Of a stretch of 64,000 bases of DNA, positions 39,769-47,261 are shown piece by piece; the first letter of the stretch is position 1, and each line of letters starts with the position of its first letter. This DNA comes from Myxococcales bacterium (lineage in GTDB: Bacteria > Myxococcota_A > Polyangia > Polyangiales > Houyiibacteriaceae), in assembly GCA_019637115.1 (NCBI GenBank), contig JAHBWH010000009.1, forward strand, positions 32,195 to 96,194, given 5' to 3'. The position numbers and the translations under genes are program-made. Under the pieces are notes generated by a model. The model was given only the letters and a program-made list of their open reading frames with translations, had not been told where the DNA came from and ran no database searches.

Positions 39769-41538
39769 TCAGCCGCGCCAGCGCTTCTTCTCGAGCCGGC
39801 CGACCGCGCCGCCCTTCGGGGTCGAGTAGACCTCGAGCATCGCCCCGGCCGCGCCCGTGTCGAGCTCGGCCGCGTTCGCCTCGTCGGTGTCGATGTGCAT
39901 CTCGAGCACGAACTTCTCGCTCACGCGCACCGACACGTCACCGAAGACGAGGTCGCGGACGCCGCCGGTGATCGCGACCTCGACCTCGTCGCCGTCCTTC
40001 ACGCCGAAGGCCTCCGCGTCCGTGGGGTGCATGTGGATGTGGCGCCACGCGCAGATCAACCCCTCGTCGAGGTGCAGGGTGCCAGCGGGCCCTTCGAGCG
40101 TGATCGGCGCCGAGCCCTGCACGTGCCCCGAGTGCCGCACGGGCGCGTCGACGCCGAGCAGGAACTCGTCCGTGCGCGAGACCTCGACCTGGCAGCGCGG
40201 CCGCAGCGGCCCGAGCACGCGCACGCGCTCGATCCGGCCTCGCGGGCCGACGAGCGTGACCCGCTCTTCGGCGGCGAACTGGCCGGGCTGGGAGAGCGGC
40301 CGCATCGGCGTCAGCTCGGCCTCCGGCCCGAAGAGCACGTCCATCGCGGCGCGGTTCAGGTGCACGTGGCGCGCGCTGACGGCGATGGGGATCGGCCCCG
40401 GCTGCCGCACCTCCTCGGCGCCGCGCACCACGGCGGCCGTGTCGCGCGCGATCTGCAGCTCCTCGTTGGTGGCGACGACGAGCGTGCGCACGCGCGCGCG
40501 GTCCTCGGAGATCTCGAAGACGGGCTGCTCGACGCCGACCTTCGCGTCCTGGTTGAGGTCCTCGTCGATGCGGACCCCGAAGAGCTCGAGGCGCTGTAAG
40601 ATGCGCCGTCGCATGCTCGCGCTGTTCTCGCCGATCCCCCCCGTGAGCACGATCGCGTCGACACCACCCATCACCGCCGCGTAGGCGCCGACGTATTTGC
40701 GGGCGCGGTGCGCGAAGACGTTGATCGCGAGGCGCGCGCGATCGTCGCCCTCCGCGGCGAGGCGCTGGAGCTCGCGCAGGTCGTTCGAGACGCCGCTCAG
40801 CCCTGCGAGCCCGCTGCGCTGGTTGAGCAGCGCCTCCGCCTCGTCGACCCCGAGCTCGCGCGCGAGCCGCAGCACGATGCCCGGATCCAGGTCGCCCGCG
40901 CGGCTCCCCATGACCAGCCCCTCGAGCGGCGTCATGCCCATCGAGGTCTCGACGCTGTGGCCGTACTCGATCGCGCACGCGCTCGCGCCGTTGCCGAGGT
41001 GGAGCGCGACGATGCGGAGGAGCTCGAGGGGGGCGCGTAGGTGGTCGGCCGCGAGCTGGGCGACGTAGCGGAACGAGGTCCCGTGGAACCCGAAGCGCCG
41101 GAGCCCGTGCTCCGCGGCGAGCTCGGCGTCGAGCGCGTAGGTCTTGGCCCGCCGCGGCATCCGGACGTGGAACGCGGTGTCGAAGACGGCCACCTGCGGG
41201 ACGCCCGGCAAGAGCGCGCGGGTGGCGCGGATGCCCATGAGGTTCGCGGGGTTGTGCAGCGGAGCGAGCGAGATCTGGGCCTCGATCGCGGCGATCACCT
41301 CGTCGTCGACGAGCGTCGCGTCGTGGAAGCGCTCGCCGCCGTGGACGACGCGGTGGCCCACGGCGTCGACCCGCACGTCGCCCAGCGTCGCGAGGACCTC
41401 GCGGAGCGCCTCCTCGTGGGAGCGCCCGCCGACCCCGAGGCCTTGCACGTTCCCGTGGGCCGCGCGGGCGCCGGTCTCGGGGTCGACGAGTTGGAATTTC
41501 AGGCTCGACGAGCCTGCGTTCAGGACGAGGACGTGCAT
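39769..41538 (-). CDS. ackA-pduL: Acetate kinase-PduL phosphotransacylase fusion
   Basis: 589 residues. Residues 1-382 are an acetate kinase (VLNAGSSSLKF, HLGNGAS, SMGMTPLEGLVMGSRAGDLDPG, GGIGENS). Residues 383-589 are a complete PduL-type phosphate acyltransferase with the zinc-binding His sets SARHVHL, RHIHMHP and EMHID. Together they would interconvert acyl-CoA and carboxylate: acyl-CoA + Pi to acyl-phosphate + CoA, then acyl-phosphate + ADP to acid + ATP. These enzymes are normally separate, and PduL is best known from microcompartment operons; no shell protein is nearby and no encapsulation peptide is apparent. Start: ATG 41538, with TAGCGT 8 nt upstream. Confidence 0.93.
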   Translation of the reverse strand: MHVLVLNAGSSSLKFQLVDPETGARAAHGNVQGLGVGGRSHEEALREVLATLGDVRVDAVGHRVVHGGERFHDATLVDDEVIAAIEAQISLAPLHNPANLMGIRATRALLPGVPQVAVFDTAFHVRMPRRAKTYALDAELAAEHGLRRFGFHGTSFRYVAQLAADHLRAPLELLRIVALHLGNGASACAIEYGHSVETSMGMTPLEGLVMGSRAGDLDPGIVLRLARELGVDEAEALLNQRSGLAGLSGVSNDLRELQRLAAEGDDRARLAINVFAHRARKYVGAYAAVMGGVDAIVLTGGIGENSASMRRRILQRLELFGVRIDEDLNQDAKVGVEQPVFEISEDRARVRTLVVATNEELQIARDTAAVVRGAEEVRQPGPIPIAVSARHVHLNRAAMDVLFGPEAELTPMRPLSQPGQFAAEERVTLVGPRGRIERVRVLGPLRPRCQVEVSRTDEFLLGVDAPVRHSGHVQGSAPITLEGPAGTLHLDEGLICAWRHIHMHPTDAEAFGVKDGDEVEVAITGGVRDLVFGDVSVRVSEKFVLEMHIDTDEANAAELDTGAAGAMLEVYSTPKGGAVGRLEKKRWRG

Positions 41539-41546
41539 CGCGGCGC

Positions 41547-41552
41547 ACGCTA
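41547..41552 (-). promoter_or_regulatory. -10-like box TAGCGT, 8 nt before ATG
   Basis: TAGCGT ends 8 nt before the start of the acetate kinase-PduL gene, again without a Shine-Dalgarno. Confidence 0.42.
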
Positions 41553-41636
41553 CCAGCAGGCGCGCGAGCGCGCAGCGGCCCGCGCGTCGATAGCGAACGC
41601 CCCTTGCTTCTGGCATCCTCCTTCGAGGAGATGCCG

Positions 41637-42785
41637 ATGCGACGGACGATGCTCTTGGCGACGATGCTCTTGGCCACGTTCGCGTGTGGCGGGGACGACG
41701 ACGACGGCAGCGGCGACGCAGGCGGCGGGCGGACCGACGCGGGTCGCGACGGTGGCAGCGTGCAGCCGCGACCTTGCCGCGTCGGGCTCCCCGTCGATCT
41801 GGTCTTCGTCATCGACAACTCGCACTCGATGCAGGAGGAGCAGGTCAGCCTCGCCGAGAACTTCCCGGTGCTGATCGAGATGCTCACGCAGCCTCCCGAC
41901 TCGGACGACGACGGCACCCCCGACTTCCCCCCCGTCACCGACCTCCGCATCGGCATCCTCACGACCGACCTCGGCGTCGGACCGCACACCAGCATCCCGA
42001 GCTGCAGCACGGCGACGGGCGACGACGGCGTCTTCGTGCACGAGGCGCGGGCCACGGAGGGCCCCTGCGCGGGCTACGCGATCGAGGGCGGTCGCCGCTG
42101 GCTCGAGCTCGACCCGGAGAGCCCGGCGACGATCTCCGAGGGGTTCGCGTGCCTCGCGCAGCTCGGCACCGACGGCTGCGGGCTCGAGCAGCAGCTCGAG
42201 TCGTCCTTCGTCGCCATCACGCGGCAGATGGGCGCGGGGCAGCCGAACGAGGGCTTCTTCCGGCCGAACAGCCTGATCGCCTTCGTCTTCGTCACGGACG
42301 AGGACGACTGCTCTGCGCTCGACGTCGAGACCTTCTTCGACCCCTCGTTCGACGCGCGCGAGCGCTTCGGGCCGCTCGGCACGCGCTGCGCGTTCCATCC
42401 GGGCGAGCTTCACCCGATCCACCGCTACGTGCAGGCCTTCAAGAACCTCGCCCTCGACCGCGACGGTGACGTGATCGTCGCTGGCATCGTCGGGGTGCCG
42501 CGCTCGTTCACGACTGACCCCACCGACGTCGACTACGACGCGGTGCTCTCTGATCCGGCGATGGCCTACCGCCCGAGCGACCCCAACCCGAACCAGCTCG
42601 CGCCCGCGTGCTCCTTCGGCGGCGTCGGCGAGGCGCACCCCGCCCGCCGGATCGTCGAGGTCATCCGCGAGTTCGACGAGACGGGGAGCGGCCTGCTCGC
42701 CAGCATCTGCCAGCCGGACCTGCGGCCCGCGATCGCCAGCATCGCGGAGATCGTCGGCGCGCGGCTCTGCGTCGGCCCGGACTGA
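41637..42785 (+). CDS. VWA-like lipoprotein
   Basis: 382 residues. MRRTMLLATMLLATFACGGDDDD has lipobox TFAC and an Asp-rich start. The mature region opens with LPVDLVFVIDNSHSM, a near-MIDAS motif (D-x-S-x-S) of von Willebrand A domains, with a later FVFVTDEDDCS that could supply the second metal site. Several Cys pairs follow. Surface-anchored adhesion or binding protein by inference. Start ATG 41637, with GGAG 6 nt upstream. Confidence 0.75.
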   Translation: MRRTMLLATMLLATFACGGDDDDGSGDAGGGRTDAGRDGGSVQPRPCRVGLPVDLVFVIDNSHSMQEEQVSLAENFPVLIEMLTQPPDSDDDGTPDFPPVTDLRIGILTTDLGVGPHTSIPSCSTATGDDGVFVHEARATEGPCAGYAIEGGRRWLELDPESPATISEGFACLAQLGTDGCGLEQQLESSFVAITRQMGAGQPNEGFFRPNSLIAFVFVTDEDDCSALDVETFFDPSFDARERFGPLGTRCAFHPGELHPIHRYVQAFKNLALDRDGDVIVAGIVGVPRSFTTDPTDVDYDAVLSDPAMAYRPSDPNPNQLAPACSFGGVGEAHPARRIVEVIREFDETGSGLLASICQPDLRPAIASIAEIVGARLCVGPD

Positions 42786-42908
42786 TCGGCGGGTCGGCCC
42801 CCTCGGACGCGGCGTCACTGGTCGCCGTCGAGGGTGATCGCGTCGCACCTCGGCGGCGGCTCGAGCCTGCCGGTTGAGCGTCTCGGTTCCGACCGGAGAG
42901 CGGAGAGC

Positions 42909-43295
42909 TCAGGCGCTCTTCTGCCCTTGGACGTGCCGGAGCGCCTCCGGCTCGGAGTCCGACACCAGCGCGTGGGTGAAGCCGTCCTCGTGCATGTGGC
43001 GCTGAACCTGGAGTTTGCCGATCGCGGTGCCCACCAGCACGACGAGCCGCTCGAAGGGCGCGAACATCCGCCTGCGGTACGCTGCCATCCTCGCCTCGAA
43101 CGCTGGGTCGTTCCGTCCCTTCACCTCGCGGAGGTCGACGAGGATGGCGCCGCTCAGCGGCTCGAGCGCCGTGATCAGCGCCTCGTGAGCGCTGACGAAT
43201 TGCTCCATCGACTCGAAGGCTTGCGCGGTGCGGACGAGGCGGACGGCGCGCGGGGCGACGCGCGAGAGGCGGTAGTGGGGGGAGCTGTACAGCAT
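42909..43295 (-). CDS. STAS/SpoIIAA-like hypothetical protein
   Basis: 128 residues. The alternation of strands and helices and the central ILVDLREVKGRNDPAFEARMAAYRR resemble SpoIIAA-like STAS proteins, which take part in protein-protein switches. The match is at fold-pattern level only. It ends in a polar tail. Start ATG 43295; the frame is open to GTG 43337. Possibly linked to no neighbour. Confidence 0.5.
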   Translation of the reverse strand: MLYSSPHYRLSRVAPRAVRLVRTAQAFESMEQFVSAHEALITALEPLSGAILVDLREVKGRNDPAFEARMAAYRRRMFAPFERLVVLVGTAIGKLQVQRHMHEDGFTHALVSDSEPEALRHVQGQKSA

Positions 43296-43452
43296 GCTCG
43301 GATTCCACCGATAGCGCACGAACCATGTTCGCACCACCCCAGTCAGTGAAATGCCCTCAGCTCTTCGACACGAGAGGTCGAGGACCGCGAGTCGCCCGAC
43401 GGGTTGGCGCGCGAGTGAAGCGAGCGGACCTCGGAGGCAGCCGCTCTCGTGC

Positions 43453-44892
43453 TCAGGCCGCTGCGGCCTTCTTCGGCTGTGGCTTGGCGTGCCACACGCG
43501 CGTGGCCAGCAGCGTCCCGAGGAGCGCGACCGGGATCATCGCCGCCGGCCACATCAGCCACTCGGCGGGGTCGGCCGCGATCTCGGGATCGTTCGGCAGG
43601 AGGATGCCGTAGGTGAGCGACATCACCGCGGTGCCGAGGTAGACGAAGCCGTCGATGATGCCCACCGCGGTCCCGACGTTCTTCTTGCCGCCGAAGTCCA
43701 TGCTCGCGGTGCCGCTGAGCATCCCGTGCACGCCGATGACGCACATCGACATGAGGATCACGAGCCAGCCCACGAAGAAGGTCTGGAAGGTCAGCATCAG
43801 GACGAGCGCGCCGACGAGCATCGCGGCGTAGAGGATCGTCGCCACGGGCCCACGTCGAGAGTCGAAGACACGGTCGCTGATCACCCCGGCCACGACGCCG
43901 CCGAGGATGCCCGCGCAGCAGAGCAGCACGCCCCAGTTGTCGTAGACGAAGCTGCCCACGAGCCCGAGCGCGGCGTCGGTCTGCTTCGCGAACTCCCGGA
44001 ACCACTGCATGATCGCCTGGCGCAGGAAGCCGCTGCAAAACTCGACGAAGGCGATCGTCACGATGATCGGGTTCGAGAGCATCTTCTTGAAGACCATGAC
44101 GACCGGCAGCCGCGGCCCCTCGTCGCCGCTCGAGGCGTCCGCGGTGTCGAAGTCGTGGTGGCCGGCCGCACCCGGGGTGTCGTGCACCCACGCGATGACC
44201 GCGACGAGGCAGATCGCGAGCAGGATCGCGGGGACGAAGAAGACCCAGAGCAGGCCCCAATGATCGAGGATGAGCTTGCCCCAGTCGTAGGCGAAGTAGA
44301 CGCCGAGGCTGATGAGCACGCCGAAGATCGCGCCGAAGACGCCGCGCTCGCGGACGTGGAACCATGGCGCGTTCACCTTCACGATGGCGACCGCGCCGAA
44401 GCTCTGGAAGTACATGTTCGCGGCGTAGAGGATCGAGAACGTGAGCGTGAGGTTGGCCGCGACCGCGGAGGTCGGGTCGTGGAGCACCGCCCAGGTCACG
44501 AGGCCCATGAGCGCGTTCGCGACGAGCGAGCCGCCCGCGCTGGCGAGGATGGCGGCCTTGCCCCCGACGCGGTCGGTGAGCGGTCCGTTGATGACGAACG
44601 AGAAGCCGTAGACGAGCGTGCCGACGCCGAAGATGGTGGCGAAGTCGGCGTTGGTCATGAAGGGGACGCCGTCGGGGTCGAGCAGGTCGCCGAGCGTCAG
44701 CTTCGAGACCGTGACGTTGTAGCGCGCCATGTAGAGGAACGCATAGGTCAGCCCGAGCGGGAGCCAGTTGAGGACGCGCCGACGCCGGAACGCGTCGGAG
44801 TGGCCCAGCTCCACCTTGGGCAGCCGCGCGATGACGATCGCGATGACGACGAGGAGGATCAGGATGGGCGCGAGCTTCTCGAGGTACGCCAT
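43453..44892 (-). CDS. OPA-family MFS transporter (GlpT-like)
   Basis: 479 residues with twelve hydrophobic helices. FRRRRVLNWLPLGLTYAFLYMARYNVTVSK near the start is the organophosphate:phosphate antiporter signature (GlpT/UhpT), with the substrate-binding Arg/Tyr region; TDRVGGKAAI is the MFS loop motif. It probably exchanges a phosphorylated solute such as glycerol-3-phosphate for phosphate; the substrate is not certain. An additional N-terminal helix (LEKLAPILILLVVIAIVIARL) precedes the OPA core, which is unusual. Start ATG 44892. Confidence 0.85.
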   Translation of the reverse strand: MAYLEKLAPILILLVVIAIVIARLPKVELGHSDAFRRRRVLNWLPLGLTYAFLYMARYNVTVSKLTLGDLLDPDGVPFMTNADFATIFGVGTLVYGFSFVINGPLTDRVGGKAAILASAGGSLVANALMGLVTWAVLHDPTSAVAANLTLTFSILYAANMYFQSFGAVAIVKVNAPWFHVRERGVFGAIFGVLISLGVYFAYDWGKLILDHWGLLWVFFVPAILLAICLVAVIAWVHDTPGAAGHHDFDTADASSGDEGPRLPVVMVFKKMLSNPIIVTIAFVEFCSGFLRQAIMQWFREFAKQTDAALGLVGSFVYDNWGVLLCCAGILGGVVAGVISDRVFDSRRGPVATILYAAMLVGALVLMLTFQTFFVGWLVILMSMCVIGVHGMLSGTASMDFGGKKNVGTAVGIIDGFVYLGTAVMSLTYGILLPNDPEIAADPAEWLMWPAAMIPVALLGTLLATRVWHAKPQPKKAAAA

Positions 44893-45105
44893 CGGTGACG
44901 GTACTTCGCACGGTTCCTGCCGCGTTGTCACGCGCGAGCGCGCCTCGGCGGCGCGCGTCACGCAAACGCCACCCCTTCTCGGTCACCGTGACCAGCGGAC
45001 GCGCGCTGTGGCCGCGCGTTCACGAGGCGACGGGGGGGCGATCGGGCGGTTGCCCGACGGTTGTCCGAGATTCGACGGAAAATCCAACGTCGGCACGGCG
45101 CATGC

Positions 45106-45111
45106 TACTGT
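45106..45111 (+). promoter_or_regulatory. -10-like box TACTGT, 8 nt before ATG
   Basis: TACTGT ends 8 nt before ATG 45120. The overlapping sequence CGGCACGGCGCATGCT (45091-45106) also resembles a sigma-54 -24/-12 element with two mismatches, so the promoter class is ambiguous. Confidence 0.4.
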
Positions 45112-45119
45112 CGCGAACG

Positions 45120-45674
45120 ATGCTCCGACGGTCGCTCCTCTCGACGTTCGCGCTCTTCGCCCTCGTGCTCTCCTGCGGCGGCGGCACCCGCTACGTGGTC
45201 CAGCAGGGCGGCGGTACGGTCTACCTGCTGACCAACCTGCACCCCGACGCGCGCAACGTCCTCTCATCGCTCAACTACACGGCGCCGTCCCGCGGCTCGT
45301 TGCTCGCGATGTGCACCCCGGTCCAGATCCTTCGGGTGACCGACCGCGAGATCCGCTTCCAGGACCTCAACACGAACCGCCGGTACCGCTACATCCTCCA
45401 CCGCAGCACGCGGATGTCGACCGAGCAGCACATGCAGCGCTACTTTGGCGGCGCGTGCTCCGATCTCCTGCAGCTCAGCGCAGAGGACCAATCGGGGATC
45501 CAGCGCGGCCAGGTCTTCCAAGGCATGACCAAGCAGGGCGTCATCCTCGCGCTCGGCTACCCCCCCGAGCACCAGACGCCGACGCTCGAGGCGGACGTCT
45601 GGCGCTATTGGAGCGACGGCCGCCGGAGCTTCGAGGTCCACTTCATCAACGGCGTCGTCAACGGCATCCGCTGA
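45120..45674 (+). CDS. Small lipoprotein, unknown function
   Basis: 184 residues. MLRRSLLSTFALFALVLSCGGG has lipobox VLSC. The mature part has LAMCTPVQILRVTDREIRFQDLNTNRRYRYILHRS and a C-terminal WRYWSDGRRSFEVHF strand pair; it looks like a compact alpha/beta domain, including a motif GQVFQGMTKQGVILALGYPPEH seen in small outer-membrane assembly-like (SmpA/BamE-type) folds. That resemblance is weak. No Shine-Dalgarno. Confidence 0.62.
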   Translation: MLRRSLLSTFALFALVLSCGGGTRYVVQQGGGTVYLLTNLHPDARNVLSSLNYTAPSRGSLLAMCTPVQILRVTDREIRFQDLNTNRRYRYILHRSTRMSTEQHMQRYFGGACSDLLQLSAEDQSGIQRGQVFQGMTKQGVILALGYPPEHQTPTLEADVWRYWSDGRRSFEVHFINGVVNGIR

Positions 45675-45698
45675 GGCCGCGCGCCGTTGGCGCGGCGT

Positions 45699-46436
45699 TC
45701 AGAGCAGGCGGAAATCTCGGACGTGCGCGACCCCGTCAGGCACGTACTGCTCGTTCATCCACGTGTCGACGAGCGAGACGTTCGCGTCCGGGAAGATGCT
45801 CCGAGCGAGCTCGCAGCTCGACGCTTGATCGTCGAAGATCGCCACGACCTCCCCGCGGCCCGCGAGCCGAGGCAGGATGCCGCGCTTGTAGGCCTCGGTG
45901 CCGAGCGTGGCGTCGGGCTTGAGCAGCAGCTCGACGCCGACGTCGGCGATCGGAAAGCCGTGGTCGCGGAGGCTCGCGACCGTCCCCATCAGCATGCCGT
46001 GGACGTCGCGACCCGAGAGGTAGACGACGCCACCGCCGACCTCCTGAACCGCGCACGTGAAGTCGACGGCGCCCGGGTTCGGCACGTCGAGGACGACGTA
46101 GTCGTCGGCGTGGAAGCGTTCTCGCCAGAAGCTCGTGACGTCGCGGACGAGCTCGGCGTGGGTGACGCCACACTCGCGCAGCGTCTCGCTGAGCAGGTAG
46201 TGGACGTGGTCGATGCCGAGCGATCGCATCGCGTCGGCGAGCTCGGGATCGTCGCTCGTGACCGCGTCCGCGTACTCGTACAAGATCTGCAGGGTGCGCG
46301 GGCGGCTGTCGAAGAGCGCGCCGTCGACGCCGAAGACGACGATCGGCGGAGGCCCGCCGTCCGCGGCGGCGACCGAGACCCGGTCCAAGACCTGCTGCAA
46401 CACTTGGACTTGATGGGGGAGCGGGGGCGGCAGCAC
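45699..46436 (-). CDS. HAD-superfamily protein lacking the catalytic Asp
   Basis: 245 residues with a HAD fold. Motif I reads VVFGVDGALFDS where the family has VVFDLDGTLFDS: the nucleophile Asp (position 36) is Gly and the Thr is Ala, while the second Asp (38) remains. Motif II Ser (YLSGRD), a Lys (LLLKPDATLG) and motif IV (IFDDQ) are present. Without the nucleophile it should not act as a phosphatase; a binding or scaffold role is plausible. Start GTG 46436 has TATACG 8 nt upstream. Confidence 0.78.
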   Translation of the reverse strand: MLPPPLPHQVQVLQQVLDRVSVAAADGGPPPIVVFGVDGALFDSRPRTLQILYEYADAVTSDDPELADAMRSLGIDHVHYLLSETLRECGVTHAELVRDVTSFWRERFHADDYVVLDVPNPGAVDFTCAVQEVGGGVVYLSGRDVHGMLMGTVASLRDHGFPIADVGVELLLKPDATLGTEAYKRGILPRLAGRGEVVAIFDDQASSCELARSIFPDANVSLVDTWMNEQYVPDGVAHVRDFRLL

Positions 46437-46444
46437 GCGCCGAC

Positions 46445-46450
46445 CGTATA
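46445..46450 (-). promoter_or_regulatory. -10-like box TATACG, 8 nt before GTG
   Basis: TATACG ends 8 nt before the GTG of the HAD-like gene; no Shine-Dalgarno is present. Confidence 0.38.
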
Positions 46451-46707
46451 CCCCCGGAGGTTGCGAAGCAATTCCGCTACGACCGGAGCGACGTTCACGT
46501 TGCGACCCCCCATTGCGAAGCGGACGCGGGGGGACTACGGTTCTAGTCGCTTCGGGGGTAGCCGGCGGCTTCGTCGCCGCACCCAACGAGCTTGGCCTTA
46601 CCGACCGCGGACCGTGCCACACGCGACGCGGCGCCCCCTTGCCGTGACTTGCCGTGACTCCCGCCCCCTCGGCCGCCTGGCTCGAGCGAGAGATTCGACG
46701 CGCTTTC
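46451..46707. other. Intergenic region, little identified
   Basis: About 257 bp between the HAD-like gene and the degenerate receiver. It holds two adjacent copies of TTGCCGTGAC (46640-46659) and short GC-rich inverted segments. No RNA gene or coding domain is recognised. Confidence 0.5.
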
Positions 46708-47187
46708 ATGCCCCATCAGCGAGACGACGCCCGCCCCTCGACGCGCCCGGACCGACCGGCAAAGGTCCACGCCGCAGCCCCCCGAGGGGTGCTCGTGGTG
46801 GAGGCCGACCCGGATCTCCAGCACCGCTTCGCGCGGCGCTTGACGGTCGCGGGCAACCGCGTGGTGGGCACGAGCTCTGGCGAGGGCGCCCTCGCGCTCG
46901 CGTCGCATTGGGCCGTCGACCTCGCCTTCGTCGCCGAAGACCTGCCCGCGATGGAGGGCCTCGAGGTCGTCCGCCGCCTCGCCAAGCTGGTCCCGCACGC
47001 CCGCATCGTGCTCTTGGTGTCGGACGACGGCCCCGACGTCAGCGCCGCCGCGATCCTCGCGGGCGCCACCGCGTGCGTGCGCAAGCCGCGACGTGGCGAT
47101 CGGCTCATCGAGATCGCCGCGCGCCTCGACGCGGAGGCCGAGGCCGCCGAGCGCGCGCTCACCCAGGTCGCGGGCGCCGCGGAGTAG
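46708..47187 (+). CDS. Degenerate receiver-domain protein
   Basis: 159 residues. A receiver fold is clear (VLVVEADPDLQHRFARRL, EGLEVVRRLAKL, RIVLLVSDDG, CVRKPRRGD with the conserved Lys-Pro), but at the phosphoacceptor strand the sequence is LAFVAEDLPAMEG: the position four before Pro is Ala, not Asp. It may work as a phosphate-independent interaction module. The N-terminus is a 35-residue Arg/Pro-rich extension. Start ATG 46708; GTG 46654 also possible. Confidence 0.72.
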   Translation: MPHQRDDARPSTRPDRPAKVHAAAPRGVLVVEADPDLQHRFARRLTVAGNRVVGTSSGEGALALASHWAVDLAFVAEDLPAMEGLEVVRRLAKLVPHARIVLLVSDDGPDVSAAAILAGATACVRKPRRGDRLIEIAARLDAEAEAAERALTQVAGAAE

Positions 47188-47261
47188 CTCGACTTGCACC
47201 CCCACCCCACGCAGTTTTTCCTTGGGGGGGACCTCCCGCGGTCCTACGCTGCCGCGTCACC

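Noticed and set aside
45091..45106. Sigma-54-like element before the 45120 lipoprotein gene
   Set aside because: Two mismatches to the consensus and overlap with a plausible -10 box; not enough to assign it.
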